Translations under genes and position numbers: made by a program | Source: Nostoc commune NIES-4072 | GTDB taxonomy: Bacteria; Cyanobacteriota; Cyanobacteriia; Cyanobacteriales; Nostocaceae | NCBI RefSeq assembly: GCF_003113895.1 | Contig: NZ_BDUD01000001.1 | Location: 5,378,838-5,442,837 of the forward strand | DNA: 64,000 nt | Direction: 5' to 3' | The notes under the pieces: model-generated | Database searches by the model: none | What the model was told of the DNA's origin: nothing | The model's input: the letters and a program-made list of their open reading frames with translations, nothing else | Part shown: in pieces, positions 42,817 to 50,864 of the stretch | Numbering within the stretch: the stretch's first letter is position 1 | Layout: each line of letters starts with the position of its first letter

Positions 42817-45480
42817 ATGAAAATAAAGCAATTTTTGCAATTCTTAACCCAGCAATTGACTAACTGGCGGCGACAGTACAAAGGACTACGCCGTAAGGGA
42901 AAGTTAATGAGAAGTCCCAAAAGCAAAACCCATAGAAGGGAACTTCTAAGGACTGTGCTTAAGAATATAATTCTATTTTTATCAAAAACCAATGATAAAA
43001 GCGAGCGCCGAAAACAAGAAAGAGCGCTTCAGTCAAAAACAAAATCGGTCAAAACTAAGAGTACTATTTATGGAGTTGCTTTAGATTGGGTACATGAACA
43101 GCGTTCCTTGGTAATTTTAGCGATCGCTCTAGTGTCCCTGACTGGTGTTATTGGGCATAAATTATACAACCAAACTCAAATCCAAATCGGAAATCCTGCG
43201 CCCCAAACAATTACAGCGCCTTACACAGCTAGCATTGAAGATCAGAAAAAAACAGAGTCACAGCGCCAAGCTGTTAGTGAAACATCCTTACAGGTGTTGA
43301 TGATTAATGCGCGAATGAACGAACAAATCAACGAAAATTTGCAAAAACTTCTGGATGATGGCAATGAAATTCGCGCCGTTGCTGGAGCTTTTCCTTTTTT
43401 TGATCCTGTAGTTTTGTCCATCTCTACCCAGCGTTACCTCCGCTCTTGTCCTGATTTGGAATGGCAAGCACTACTAATAGCTGTAGAAAATACTAAAAAT
43501 CAGCATAAGAAAGGAACAAGACGAACCACCGCCTCATCCGCACCCAATCAGCCACTAACGCCACAGAAGACAAAGCCTGTTGATTTTTCTCAAAACACTG
43601 ATTTTACTCAAGCAGTAGCAGAACTAGAATCTTACCGCGTCACTTCTGAGAAAAACTTGTCTTTAGTGATTTCCCAAATTTACCAAACACGGCAAAGATA
43701 CACCCAAGCCACTGCCAAGCTTTTACAGTTAGAGACTGTTACCCCAGAAGCAGTATATGAAGAATCCGTACTTTTGGATTTGTCAGATGAGGAGTGGGAA
43801 AAAACACAAATGGGAATCCATCAAAGTGCAGAGCGGATTCTCACCCAAGGCATCCCACAAGGACTGCCAAAAAATATCTTACAAGATGCGGTGAGTTTAC
43901 AATTGCAGTTTTTTGTACCAGAATCTGCCGAATCTTTGGCAAAGAAGCTTTTGTTAGCTGTACTCAAGCCGAATCTGCAAAAAGATGAAGAACAAACCAG
44001 AGAAAACGCTCAAAAGGCTGCTGCTGGTGTGTCACCCGTGATGGTGAAGGTACGGTATGGCCAGGTGATTGTCAGAAAAGGGGTGCAGATTACTGCATGG
44101 AACTTTAAGGTGCTGGAGCATTATCACCTGGTTCGCCGGGAGGTAAAATGGCAGGAGTTAGTGAAGTTAGCAGGTGTAATTGCGATCGCCATTGGCATTT
44201 TTGTCTGGGTAGAACGGCATGTCGATTACGAATTGCGACAACGCGATCGCTTGTTAGTGTTATTGCTGACTTTAAGTGTGCCAGGGTTGGTAACGATGGG
44301 ATTGCCTTATACCACCTGGAGTGCCCTTGGTTTATTGTTGGGAAGCTTTTACGGCCCCATTTTAGGATTGACAGTTGTCGGACTGCTGTTGCCGATATTA
44401 GCTATTAGCTTGGATATAAGCAAGGCTGCGCTTTTAGCTGGTGTAGGAGGAGGAATATTAGGTAGTTACATAGCGCAAAGATTGCGATCGCGTGAAGAAT
44501 TGGCATTATTGGGTGTTGCGATCGCTTTAACTCAGGGCGGTATTTATCTGGTTGTTAAAATTTTAATTGGTCAAGCATTCGGTTCAACTTGGTATCTCGT
44601 CCTCCGAGAAGCCGGATTGTTTGCTTTATCCGGTTTAGGCTGGAGTATTGTAGCTTTAGGGTTGAGTCCTTATCTAGAAAAAGTTTTTGATTTAGTTACC
44701 CCAATCCGTTTAGCGGAGTTGGCGAACCCTAACCGCCCTTTATTAAAACGACTTGCTACTGAAACTCCCGGAACTTTTCAACATACGCTGCTTGTGGCTA
44801 CCCTTGCTGAAGCTGCTGCCAAAGAACTAGGATGTAATGTGGAACTAGTCAGGGCTGGTACATTATATCACGATATTGGCAAAATGCACGACCCCCTTGG
44901 ATTTATTGAAAATCAAATGGGGGGGCCGAATAAACATGATACAGAGATTAAAGACCCTTGGAAAAGTGCAGAAATTATTAAAAAGCACGTAACTGAAGGG
45001 TTGGTGATGGCGCGTAAACACCTTTTACCGACAGCAATTCAAGCTTTTATTCCAGAGCATCAGGGAACGATGCTGATTGCCTATTTCCATCATCAAGCGC
45101 AGCAAATGGCTCAAGAAGATCCAAGTTTAACAGTAGACGATGCAGATTTTCGCTACGATGGCCCGATTCCTCAATCACGGGAAACCGGAATTGTCATGTT
45201 AGCAGATTCTTGCGAAGCGGCGCTGCGATCGCTCGAAGCATCGGCTAAACCTCTGGGAGAGAAGCGATCGCTTAAAGATGTTTCGACTGAACAAGCTTTA
45301 GCAATGCTTAATAATATTCTGCGTGCCAAATGGCAAGACAATCAACTCGTAGATTCAGGATTAACACGAGAAGAAATGTCAAAAATTGCCCAAATATTTG
45401 TGGATGTTTGGCAGCAATTTCATCACAAACGGATTGCTTATCCGAAGTTGAAGGCTAGTAACACTGCGCGGAATTCGTAA
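42817..45480 (+). CDS. 7TMR-HD domain phosphodiesterase (PgpH-like)
   Basis: An 887-residue membrane protein. After a basic N-terminus and a first membrane helix (SLVILAIALVSLTGVIGHKLY), a long extracytoplasmic 7TMR-HDED-like domain runs to about residue 440. A multi-helix membrane domain follows (about 455-620), then a cytoplasmic HD domain with H656 in GTFQHTLLV and H685-D686 in YHDIGKMHDP. Family knowledge: PgpH-type proteins hydrolyse cyclic di-AMP. A TTG at 42781 also is in frame; ATG 42817 is preferred as the conventional start. Confidence 0.92.
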   Translation: MKIKQFLQFLTQQLTNWRRQYKGLRRKGKLMRSPKSKTHRRELLRTVLKNIILFLSKTNDKSERRKQERALQSKTKSVKTKSTIYGVALDWVHEQRSLVILAIALVSLTGVIGHKLYNQTQIQIGNPAPQTITAPYTASIEDQKKTESQRQAVSETSLQVLMINARMNEQINENLQKLLDDGNEIRAVAGAFPFFDPVVLSISTQRYLRSCPDLEWQALLIAVENTKNQHKKGTRRTTASSAPNQPLTPQKTKPVDFSQNTDFTQAVAELESYRVTSEKNLSLVISQIYQTRQRYTQATAKLLQLETVTPEAVYEESVLLDLSDEEWEKTQMGIHQSAERILTQGIPQGLPKNILQDAVSLQLQFFVPESAESLAKKLLLAVLKPNLQKDEEQTRENAQKAAAGVSPVMVKVRYGQVIVRKGVQITAWNFKVLEHYHLVRREVKWQELVKLAGVIAIAIGIFVWVERHVDYELRQRDRLLVLLLTLSVPGLVTMGLPYTTWSALGLLLGSFYGPILGLTVVGLLLPILAISLDISKAALLAGVGGGILGSYIAQRLRSREELALLGVAIALTQGGIYLVVKILIGQAFGSTWYLVLREAGLFALSGLGWSIVALGLSPYLEKVFDLVTPIRLAELANPNRPLLKRLATETPGTFQHTLLVATLAEAAAKELGCNVELVRAGTLYHDIGKMHDPLGFIENQMGGPNKHDTEIKDPWKSAEIIKKHVTEGLVMARKHLLPTAIQAFIPEHQGTMLIAYFHHQAQQMAQEDPSLTVDDADFRYDGPIPQSRETGIVMLADSCEAALRSLEASAKPLGEKRSLKDVSTEQALAMLNNILRAKWQDNQLVDSGLTREEMSKIAQIFVDVWQQFHHKRIAYPKLKASNTARNS

Positions 45481-45483
45481 CTT

Positions 45484-45873
45484 TTAGTCGAGATGCCTCA
45501 GATTTTGTAGCAGAGTAGAACTTCCACCTTTTCTAGCAAGTTCAGCCATCCATTTTTTGGTTCCAAATATTCCGTTCATCAAAGCAGGAATACTCAAATC
45601 TACATCTAGGGTTTTCCAATGTAATCCTTCACCAGAAGGTGTTACCTCTACTTTTGCTAAGTCCTTAACTAAAGCACCTGCTAGCCCTTGTCCTACCTCT
45701 GAAGGGAACCCAAACATACATTTGTTAGACAAAAAAACTATAATCATTCCTAAGTAAGCGTCATAAAAAGCACGAGTTGCTCGTGGTTCAGATGTGGCGA
45801 TCGCATCTGAGTTTACTCTGGCATTGGCTAGCTTTTCTTTTAATTCTTCTGTAGCCGCAATTTTCTTAACCAT
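45484..45873 (-). CDS. DUF2442-like protein
   Basis: A 129-residue protein. The C-terminal half GEGLHWKTLDVDLSIPALMNGIFG matches the DUF2442 pattern, often seen in small toxin-antitoxin-like or regulatory proteins. The N-terminal half is fused sequence (RATRAFYDAYLGMIIVFLSNKCMFGFP). It ends 4 bases from the end of the HD gene (convergent) and begins 11 bases downstream of a TetR gene, so it may be co-transcribed with the regulator. Confidence 0.75.
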   Translation of the reverse strand: MVKKIAATEELKEKLANARVNSDAIATSEPRATRAFYDAYLGMIIVFLSNKCMFGFPSEVGQGLAGALVKDLAKVEVTPSGEGLHWKTLDVDLSIPALMNGIFGTKKWMAELARKGGSSTLLQNLRHLD

Positions 45874-45884
45874 AATATTCTCGC

Positions 45885-46541
45885 CTAATTCTCAGTACGT
45901 CGCACACCAGCCAAAATAAAATTAACTGCTGCTTGAGTATGCTGCTCAATCATTTCTGGACTCAGGAGTTGCAAATCGGGTCTAGTATGCTTGATGTTTT
46001 CGTAAGCGTTGAAGTATAAATTACAAACCCCAATAATATGAAGAGTGGTGAGAAATGGATCGATCTGACGGAAACAACCTTTCGCCATCCCCCGCTCTAA
46101 AATCTTGATTAGATAGCTAAAATTTTCTTGCCAATTCCCCTGTTTGAAATATTTTCCCTGATTTTGGTTTGCTTCTTGGAACCAAAGCATTCCCCGGTGC
46201 GGGTGAGCAGCTTCATAAGCGATCGCTTCTTTGACAAGTACCTGCAACGCCTCCTCTGGTGGGAACTGATCCAGATTTAGCTGCTCAAACCCTTCGTGCA
46301 TCTCCACCGCCGGACGTTGCAAAACAGCTTGATATAGTCCTTCCTTGCTCTGGAAGTAATAGTAAATCATCGCTGTGGTAACACCTGAACCTTTAGCGAT
46401 CGCTTCTGTCCGCGCCCCTTGAAGTCCATTTCTGGCAAACTCCGCTTCCGCCGCATCGAGAATCTGCTTTTTCGTTGCTTCTGCATCGCGCACCTGACGC
46501 GGCTTTTTAGCTGAGAATTTTGACTGCGTTGAACGACCCAC
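45885..46541 (-). CDS. TetR/AcrR family transcriptional regulator
   Basis: A 218-residue protein with GTG start and GGAG six bases upstream. The N-terminal HTH is in TKKQILDAAEAEFARNGLQ to GVTTAMIYYYFQSKEGLYQAVL, the TetR signature. The C-terminal ligand-binding domain resembles the TetR_C type with WFQEANQNQGKYF. Two operator-like palindromes directly upstream (46571-46590 and 46629-46650) are likely its own binding sites. Its former target may be the broken oxygenase on the other side. Confidence 0.92.
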   Translation of the reverse strand: MGRSTQSKFSAKKPRQVRDAEATKKQILDAAEAEFARNGLQGARTEAIAKGSGVTTAMIYYYFQSKEGLYQAVLQRPAVEMHEGFEQLNLDQFPPEEALQVLVKEAIAYEAAHPHRGMLWFQEANQNQGKYFKQGNWQENFSYLIKILERGMAKGCFRQIDPFLTTLHIIGVCNLYFNAYENIKHTRPDLQLLSPEMIEQHTQAAVNFILAGVRRTEN

Positions 46542-46570
46542 GTTGCTCCATCATCATAACGAAAATATAT

Positions 46571-46650
46571 TAACTAAAAAATTGGTTAGTAGTTGACATA
46601 GAAGATGAAATTTATTAAATTAATACTTACTAACTAAAAAATTAGTTAGT
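46571..46650. promoter_or_regulatory. Two TetR-operator-like palindromes with a -35 box between
   Basis: TAACTAAAAAATTGGTTAGT (46571-46590) and a longer, more perfect copy at 46629-46650 with core TAACTAAAAAATTAGTTA share one inverted-repeat design. A TTGACA hexamer lies between them at 46593-46598. This arrangement fits an autoregulated divergent promoter. Confidence 0.75.
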
Positions 46651-46695
46651 TATTTGCATAATTCAGCAATGCAGTAGCCAAAATTAGCCGAGTAA

Positions 46696-47055
46696 ATGCG
46701 CGGTTGTATTAGTTCGGGCATTGCAGACAAGAAAACTCTTACTAATAGTCTCGAATACGCTTTTCCTTCGACTACAGCTTTTTTTGCGAAAACGCCTATT
46801 GGTGATATTGCTCAAATTCATATTCTCTACCCGGAAACAGATAAAATCACTAAGACGTTTATTTTGATGTATGCCAAAGTCGTCAATCCTTTGATGAAAT
46901 TCCTATTTAAAAACTCAGTTTTACAAGCAGCAGCCACAGTTATTGAACAGGATACAGGTGCAGTTGAAAGTTTGTATCCTCGGCAAAAACCAAAAATTAG
47001 ATTGCCAAATGAAGAGATTATGTTCTATGCAGAAAAGCTCTACCGCGAGTGGTAA
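46696..47055 (+). pseudogene. C-terminal remnant of a probable Rieske-type oxygenase
   Basis: A 119-residue ORF (LEYAFPSTTAFFAKTPIGD, then VVNPLMKFLFKN, PKIRLPNEEIMFYAEKLYREW) resembles the end of a cyanobacterial Rieske (2Fe-2S) ring-hydroxylating oxygenase of more than 300 residues. The N-terminal Rieske cluster and mononuclear iron ligands are missing, and the ORF starts abruptly near the TetR operators. I infer a deletion that left only the tail. Identification is from pattern memory; the fragment could also be an independent small protein. Confidence 0.5.
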
Positions 47056-47123
47056 TTTAGATTTGCAAAACTTCACTACGCTTTACAATTAAGTAACTAA
47101 AAATCCATTAAAAACTAACCATA

Positions 47124-48359
47124 CTACTGTTGAACCAACAGTAAAAACACTGTCTGGAATAACCCCACAACAAAACCCAAAACACCACCTAAAGTTACAA
47201 TCGCTTGCAATTCATTTTTCACAATTCCTTCAATAGCAGCTTCTAAATCAGCCGGTGAAGTTGATTTTACCCGATCAACTATCACTTGATCTATCGACAA
47301 AATTGGAATTACTTGTGCCACAATTACTTCTAAATCTTTTTCCAAATACTTATCTAATATTAAAGCCAATTCTTGACTCATTACTTCTAAAGAAGTATTG
47401 ACAACAGGTGAAGTACTTAGACGATTCAGCAGCACTACAGCAATATTTTCCCAATCAACAGAATCAGTTAATCCTTGTAAAAAATCGCTGCCACTGTTTT
47501 GTAAGTAATGGCGGACACTTTCGCGGGTGGTCTTTCGGAGTTGGCGCACCGTCCCAATTGGCAAGTTTTGTAATGATAAATTTTGCAGTAATTTCCGAAT
47601 GCGATCGCGGATTTGCAAATCTTTAGTCAATTCTTGCAAGCGACTATTAGCAGTCTCTTTTTCATCTAAACAAAAAGTCCGTAGCCGTGTCAGAGTATTA
47701 CGTAAGCCAAACAAATTTGCTACTACCCAATAAGTCCCACTGGTTTTTTCGCGGAAGCCTTCATCAATAATTTGAATTGTGCGATCGGTCAAAAAATCAA
47801 CTATCGTCTGCCGCAGCGCATCTGGTGGTAAAACTGCTTGCAACAACCAATCAGCAAGCCGTGTGGCTTGTTCTTCACTCAATTGAAATTCCAGTAATAT
47901 CTGGTCAAAAATTTGATTGATCTGCGTTTCCAAAAAGTCTTCGCGTCGCGCTAAAACCTTGAGTAAGCGTGGCAAGGATTCTCCTATTAAATCCCGCAAA
48001 ATCCCCGCCACAATTTTGGCACTTTTCTCGTTTTTATCTGTTTTAATTTGTTCAATTGCCAGCCGCAACAACCAGAGAATTGCTGATTGCACGCGTTCTG
48101 TTTGCAACAAACGCCGCGCTAGATTTTGCAATTCTTGTGGTGTCAAAAGTGACCCCATGATTGTCTTAGAAATGTTCAGAGCCAAACGTTCCTGGTTGCG
48201 GGGAATCAATCCAGGGGTGAAGGGTACTCTTCGTCCAGCAATGTAAATTGCTCGGTAAGGACGGAACAACATTTTGATAGCTATATCATTTGTGAAATAG
48301 CCAATAATTCCACCCAGTACCGGGGGAGACACATAAAGCCAAAGATGAGACCAGTCCAC
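47124..48359 (-). CDS. DUF445 family membrane protein
   Basis: A 411-residue protein. The N-terminal [47 protein letters not shown] and the C-terminal hydrophobic helix ([19 protein letters not shown]) fit DUF445, with a long helical region between. The family is a membrane-anchored protein of unknown function, sometimes linked to stress or peptidoglycan. It is a single gene, with a TTTTGGA-repeat leader at 48360-48400. Confidence 0.9.
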   Translation of the reverse strand: MDWSHLWLYVSPPVLGGIIGYFTNDIAIKMLFRPYRAIYIAGRRVPFTPGLIPRNQERLALNISKTIMGSLLTPQELQNLARRLLQTERVQSAILWLLRLAIEQIKTDKNEKSAKIVAGILRDLIGESLPRLLKVLARREDFLETQINQIFDQILLEFQLSEEQATRLADWLLQAVLPPDALRQTIVDFLTDRTIQIIDEGFREKTSGTYWVVANLFGLRNTLTRLRTFCLDEKETANSRLQELTKDLQIRDRIRKLLQNLSLQNLPIGTVRQLRKTTRESVRHYLQNSGSDFLQGLTDSVDWENIAVVLLNRLSTSPVVNTSLEVMSQELALILDKYLEKDLEVIVAQVIPILSIDQVIVDRVKSTSPADLEAAIEGIVKNELQAIVTLGGVLGFVVGLFQTVFLLLVQQ

Positions 48360-48400
48360 AGGATTTTGGATTTTGGATTTTGGATTTTGGATTCTAGATT
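48360..48400. repeat. TTTTGGA heptamer repeat
   Basis: Four copies of GATTTTG/TTTTGGA directly precede the DUF445 start codon. A similar run is at 41578-41605. Confidence 0.75.
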
Positions 48401-48537
48401 ATAAATTAGGGATTGAGTATTGGTAATTGGTATTTGGCGGTTATTAATTGTTAGTTGCTTTTCCACAAACCACTAAGGATTCTCTATTACCCATTACCTA
48501 TTGCGCAGTCCCCAATCCAAAATTGCAAATCTAAAAT

Positions 48538-49251
48538 CTAAAATTTGCTGACTACCAGCACTCCCATCATACCGTTCGCAATGGGGTAGTGTGTGGCAAC
48601 AGCAAAACCAACTTGACGCGCTAAGTCTATTTGCTCTCTCCCGATGGGAAAGCGATCTAAACTAGGGCTGATGTAAGCATATTCTTCTTTTAACCCTAAA
48701 TAACTGGCAACTGGCACCACAAAACTGTCCAGATACAACTGCTGAAAGGCACGTAGCTGAGGATTACTCGGTCGATGAAAGTCCAAAATTGCGGCTTTAG
48801 CACCCGGCTTCAAAACCCGGTATAACTCTTGGAGACTGCGGGGAATATCTTTAACATTTCTTAAACCATAGCCCATTGTTGCGGCATCAAATTGGTTATC
48901 CTCAAAGGGTAAATTTAGCACGTCAGCTTCTATCCAAGCGATGCCTACGGCGGGCAAAGCCAACGCAGGTTGCGGGTACTGCCAATGTGAGCGTTCTTTA
49001 GCTTTTTCTAGCAGGTTGGGTGAAAAATCCACTCCGTAAACCTTCCCTGTTGCCCCTACACGCCGTGCCAGACGTAAAGCTAAATCACCACTACCGCAAC
49101 ATAAATCTAATGCAGTATCACCCGATTTCGCTGCACTCCATTTCACTGCCATTTCCTTCCATATTCGATGCTGTCCCAGACTCAACCAATCGTTTAACTG
49201 GTCATAAACCGGAGCAATACGGTTAAAAATGGACTGAATTTCGTTAGTCAT
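48538..49251 (-). CDS. menG: Demethylphylloquinone/menaquinone methyltransferase (UbiE family)
   Basis: A 237-residue SAM methyltransferase. ATG 49251 (TNEIQSIFNRIAPVYDQLNDWLSLGQHRIWK) is the family start; upstream codons are translated heptamer repeat. ALDLCCGSGDLALRLA is the SAM-binding motif I, and AATMGYGLRNVKDIP and GAKAAILDFHRP are family marks. In cyanobacteria the enzyme makes the last methylation of phylloquinone for photosystem I. A 29-bp dispersed repeat is inserted in frame, encoding ALALPAVGIA between the SAM domain motifs. Confidence 0.92.
   Translation of the reverse strand: MTNEIQSIFNRIAPVYDQLNDWLSLGQHRIWKEMAVKWSAAKSGDTALDLCCGSGDLALRLARRVGATGKVYGVDFSPNLLEKAKERSHWQYPQPALALPAVGIAWIEADVLNLPFEDNQFDAATMGYGLRNVKDIPRSLQELYRVLKPGAKAAILDFHRPSNPQLRAFQQLYLDSFVVPVASYLGLKEEYAYISPSLDRFPIGREQIDLARQVGFAVATHYPIANGMMGVLVVSKF
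48938..48966. repeat. 29-bp dispersed repeat inside menG
   Basis: The unit begins GCGATGCCTACGGCGGGC and ends AAAGCCAACGC. It sits in frame between WQYPQP and WIEADVL of the protein and matches the copy in the CBM20-SGNH gene in length. Confidence 0.8.
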
Positions 49252-49252
49252 T

Positions 49253-49345
49253 GGATATTGGGTATGGGGCATTGGGCATTGGGCATTAGGCATTGGGCAT
49301 TGGTTTTTGACTAATGACAAATGACTAATGACAAATGACTAATGA
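49253..49345. repeat. Heptamer repeats upstream of menG
   Basis: GGGCATT units (49265-49303) are followed by ACAAATGACTAATG units. They fill the gap between menG and the response regulator gene. Confidence 0.7.
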
Positions 49346-50277
49346 CAACTAGTAAGAGCGATCGCTATCAGTTGGGCTGATAAATTAATTAGCATTAATT
49401 CATCTTCCCGTAAAGTGCAGGGTTGTTTCCACTGTAGGGATAATACACCCAAAAGTTGATTACGGTAGCTAATTGGGATAACTAAATGTGCTTGCACACC
49501 CGTATTTTTGTAGTGAATAGCATCAACTAATTTAGTGTCTTTAGGTATATTTAAGGAAACTTGCATTTGCCCGGTGGCGATCGCTTCCTTTGTTAGTGGG
49601 TCAACAGATAACCAATTCTCTATTATACCTGTATCGCTGTAAGTTCCTTGAGTCGCAATCAGAGTATTTCCATCTGTCAGTTGTAGAATACACCCATCTG
49701 TTGCAAAAGTATCACTCACAGCCCTAGCAATTGGAGCGAGAGTTTCTTCTAAGCTAGAAGCTGCTTGAGTTACCTGTACCAAAACACTCAGCAGGGCTAT
49801 TTGAGCATGAGAACGGCGTAATTCTTCTGTACGTTGCTTGAGCAAGTCGTAGGTTTCTGCTGCTCTTTGCACCACTGCCTTCAGTTCGCCTGGGTCCCAA
49901 GGCTTGGTGATATATTTGTAGACTTGTCCTGCATTAATCGCCTCTACCAAGTCTTCAATATCAGTAAATCCGGTGAGAATTATCCTAACCGTATCGGGAA
50001 ACTGAGGTACAGTCTTGCTGAGAAACTCAGTTCCTTTCATTTCTGGCATCCGTTGATCGGAGATAATCACCGCTACCTCCCCTTCTGCTGCCAAAACTTC
50101 TAGGGCGTTCACCCCACTATCAGCTTTCAGAACATTAAAGTCGCGTCGAAAGGTACGATAAAGCAGATCGAGATTATCTGGCTCATCGTCAACTACCAGG
50201 ATTTTCAGCTTTTTTGGTTGTTGGAGAGTCATCACTTGATATTGGAGTTTATCAATTTCGAGATTGGGCTTATCCAT
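49339..50277 (-). CDS. Response regulator with GAF domain
   Basis: A 312-residue protein. The receiver domain covers about 24-145 with the acidic pair in LVVDDEPDN, phosphoacceptor Asp74 in ISDQRMPEM, and the Lys in YITKPWDP. A short coiled-coil linker follows, then a GAF domain (about 165-310). It has no DNA-binding or enzymatic output, so it probably signals through protein contacts or phosphotransfer. No histidine kinase is adjacent. Confidence 0.9.
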   Translation of the reverse strand: MDKPNLEIDKLQYQVMTLQQPKKLKILVVDDEPDNLDLLYRTFRRDFNVLKADSGVNALEVLAAEGEVAVIISDQRMPEMKGTEFLSKTVPQFPDTVRIILTGFTDIEDLVEAINAGQVYKYITKPWDPGELKAVVQRAAETYDLLKQRTEELRRSHAQIALLSVLVQVTQAASSLEETLAPIARAVSDTFATDGCILQLTDGNTLIATQGTYSDTGIIENWLSVDPLTKEAIATGQMQVSLNIPKDTKLVDAIHYKNTGVQAHLVIPISYRNQLLGVLSLQWKQPCTLREDELMLINLSAQLIAIALTSCH

Positions 50278-50402
50278 AAGATATTTCTTGTAAATATTAC
50301 TATCTTGTTATATTCCATACCAAGCTTAGTTGAGAATAGCTGAAAATTATCAAGGGTTTTTACGGAGTTAACTTGCATTTTTAAATACGGCAAATTTAAC
50401 TC

Positions 50403-50568
50403 ATCCCCCGGCTTCAAGCCGGGGGATTTCAAGTCATTAGTCATTAGTAGTTATACGCGATTTTTCGTGTTTAATAATACTAATGACTATTGACCAATGA
50501 CTAATGACCAAGACGACTTGGCGACAATTCCTCCCGTACCGTGAAGGAACGGGCTTCCAAGTCGTCTT
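50403..50568. repeat. Hairpin-rich remnant, possibly an IS200/IS605-family end
   Basis: The hairpin at 50403-50427 is 12 bp and perfect. At 50510-50568 AAGACGACTTGG pairs with CCAAGTCGTCTT, enclosing CCCGT/ACGGG. Such subterminal hairpins are typical of IS200/IS605 elements and similar motifs flank them in cyanobacteria; no transposase is left. Confidence 0.4.
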
Positions 50569-50745
50569 TCGGTGAGTGTTACAGAGGGGATATTTACTTG
50601 CCCAAATATCCCAAGCAAGAAAAAATTGCACAAGAATAATTAACTAGATAAGTTTCTACAGATCAACTCAAAGCAGTAGTTATACTCAAAACTTGCACCA
50701 GTTCTAGCAACAGGCTCAGAATTCATTCTGAGGCTATTAATTTGC

Positions 50746-50852
50746 ATTCTTCTAAAGGCTCAATAAAGATTAGAGTCCATTTAAGTGGACTTGCGCTAAA
50801 AGTCTGTGAAATAAATTTCTTGGCAATAACTAGGCAGGTGCAAGATATAACT
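50746..50852. repeat. Dispersed repeat, second copy
   Basis: It shares TTCTTCTAAAG, CTCAATAA, GTGGACTTGCGCTA and GCAAGATATAACT with the copy at 15762-15870, in the same order and spacing. The group II intron begins 13 bases after it. Confidence 0.75.
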
Positions 50853-50864
50853 ATGGGTAGTTCA

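Larger units (their letters stand above)
50278..50864. other. Intergenic region with hairpins and dispersed repeats before the intron
   Basis: No credible gene. It contains hairpin ATCCCCCGGCTT/AAGCCGGGGGAT (50403-50427), inverted heptamer units at 50428-50510, a nested hairpin at 50510-50568, and a second copy of the element seen at 15762-15870 (here 50746-50852). Confidence 0.65.

Noticed and set aside
46696..47055. Treating the 119-residue ORF as an intact small gene
   Set aside because: It looks like only the C-terminal end of a larger oxygenase; kept as a remnant with moderate confidence.
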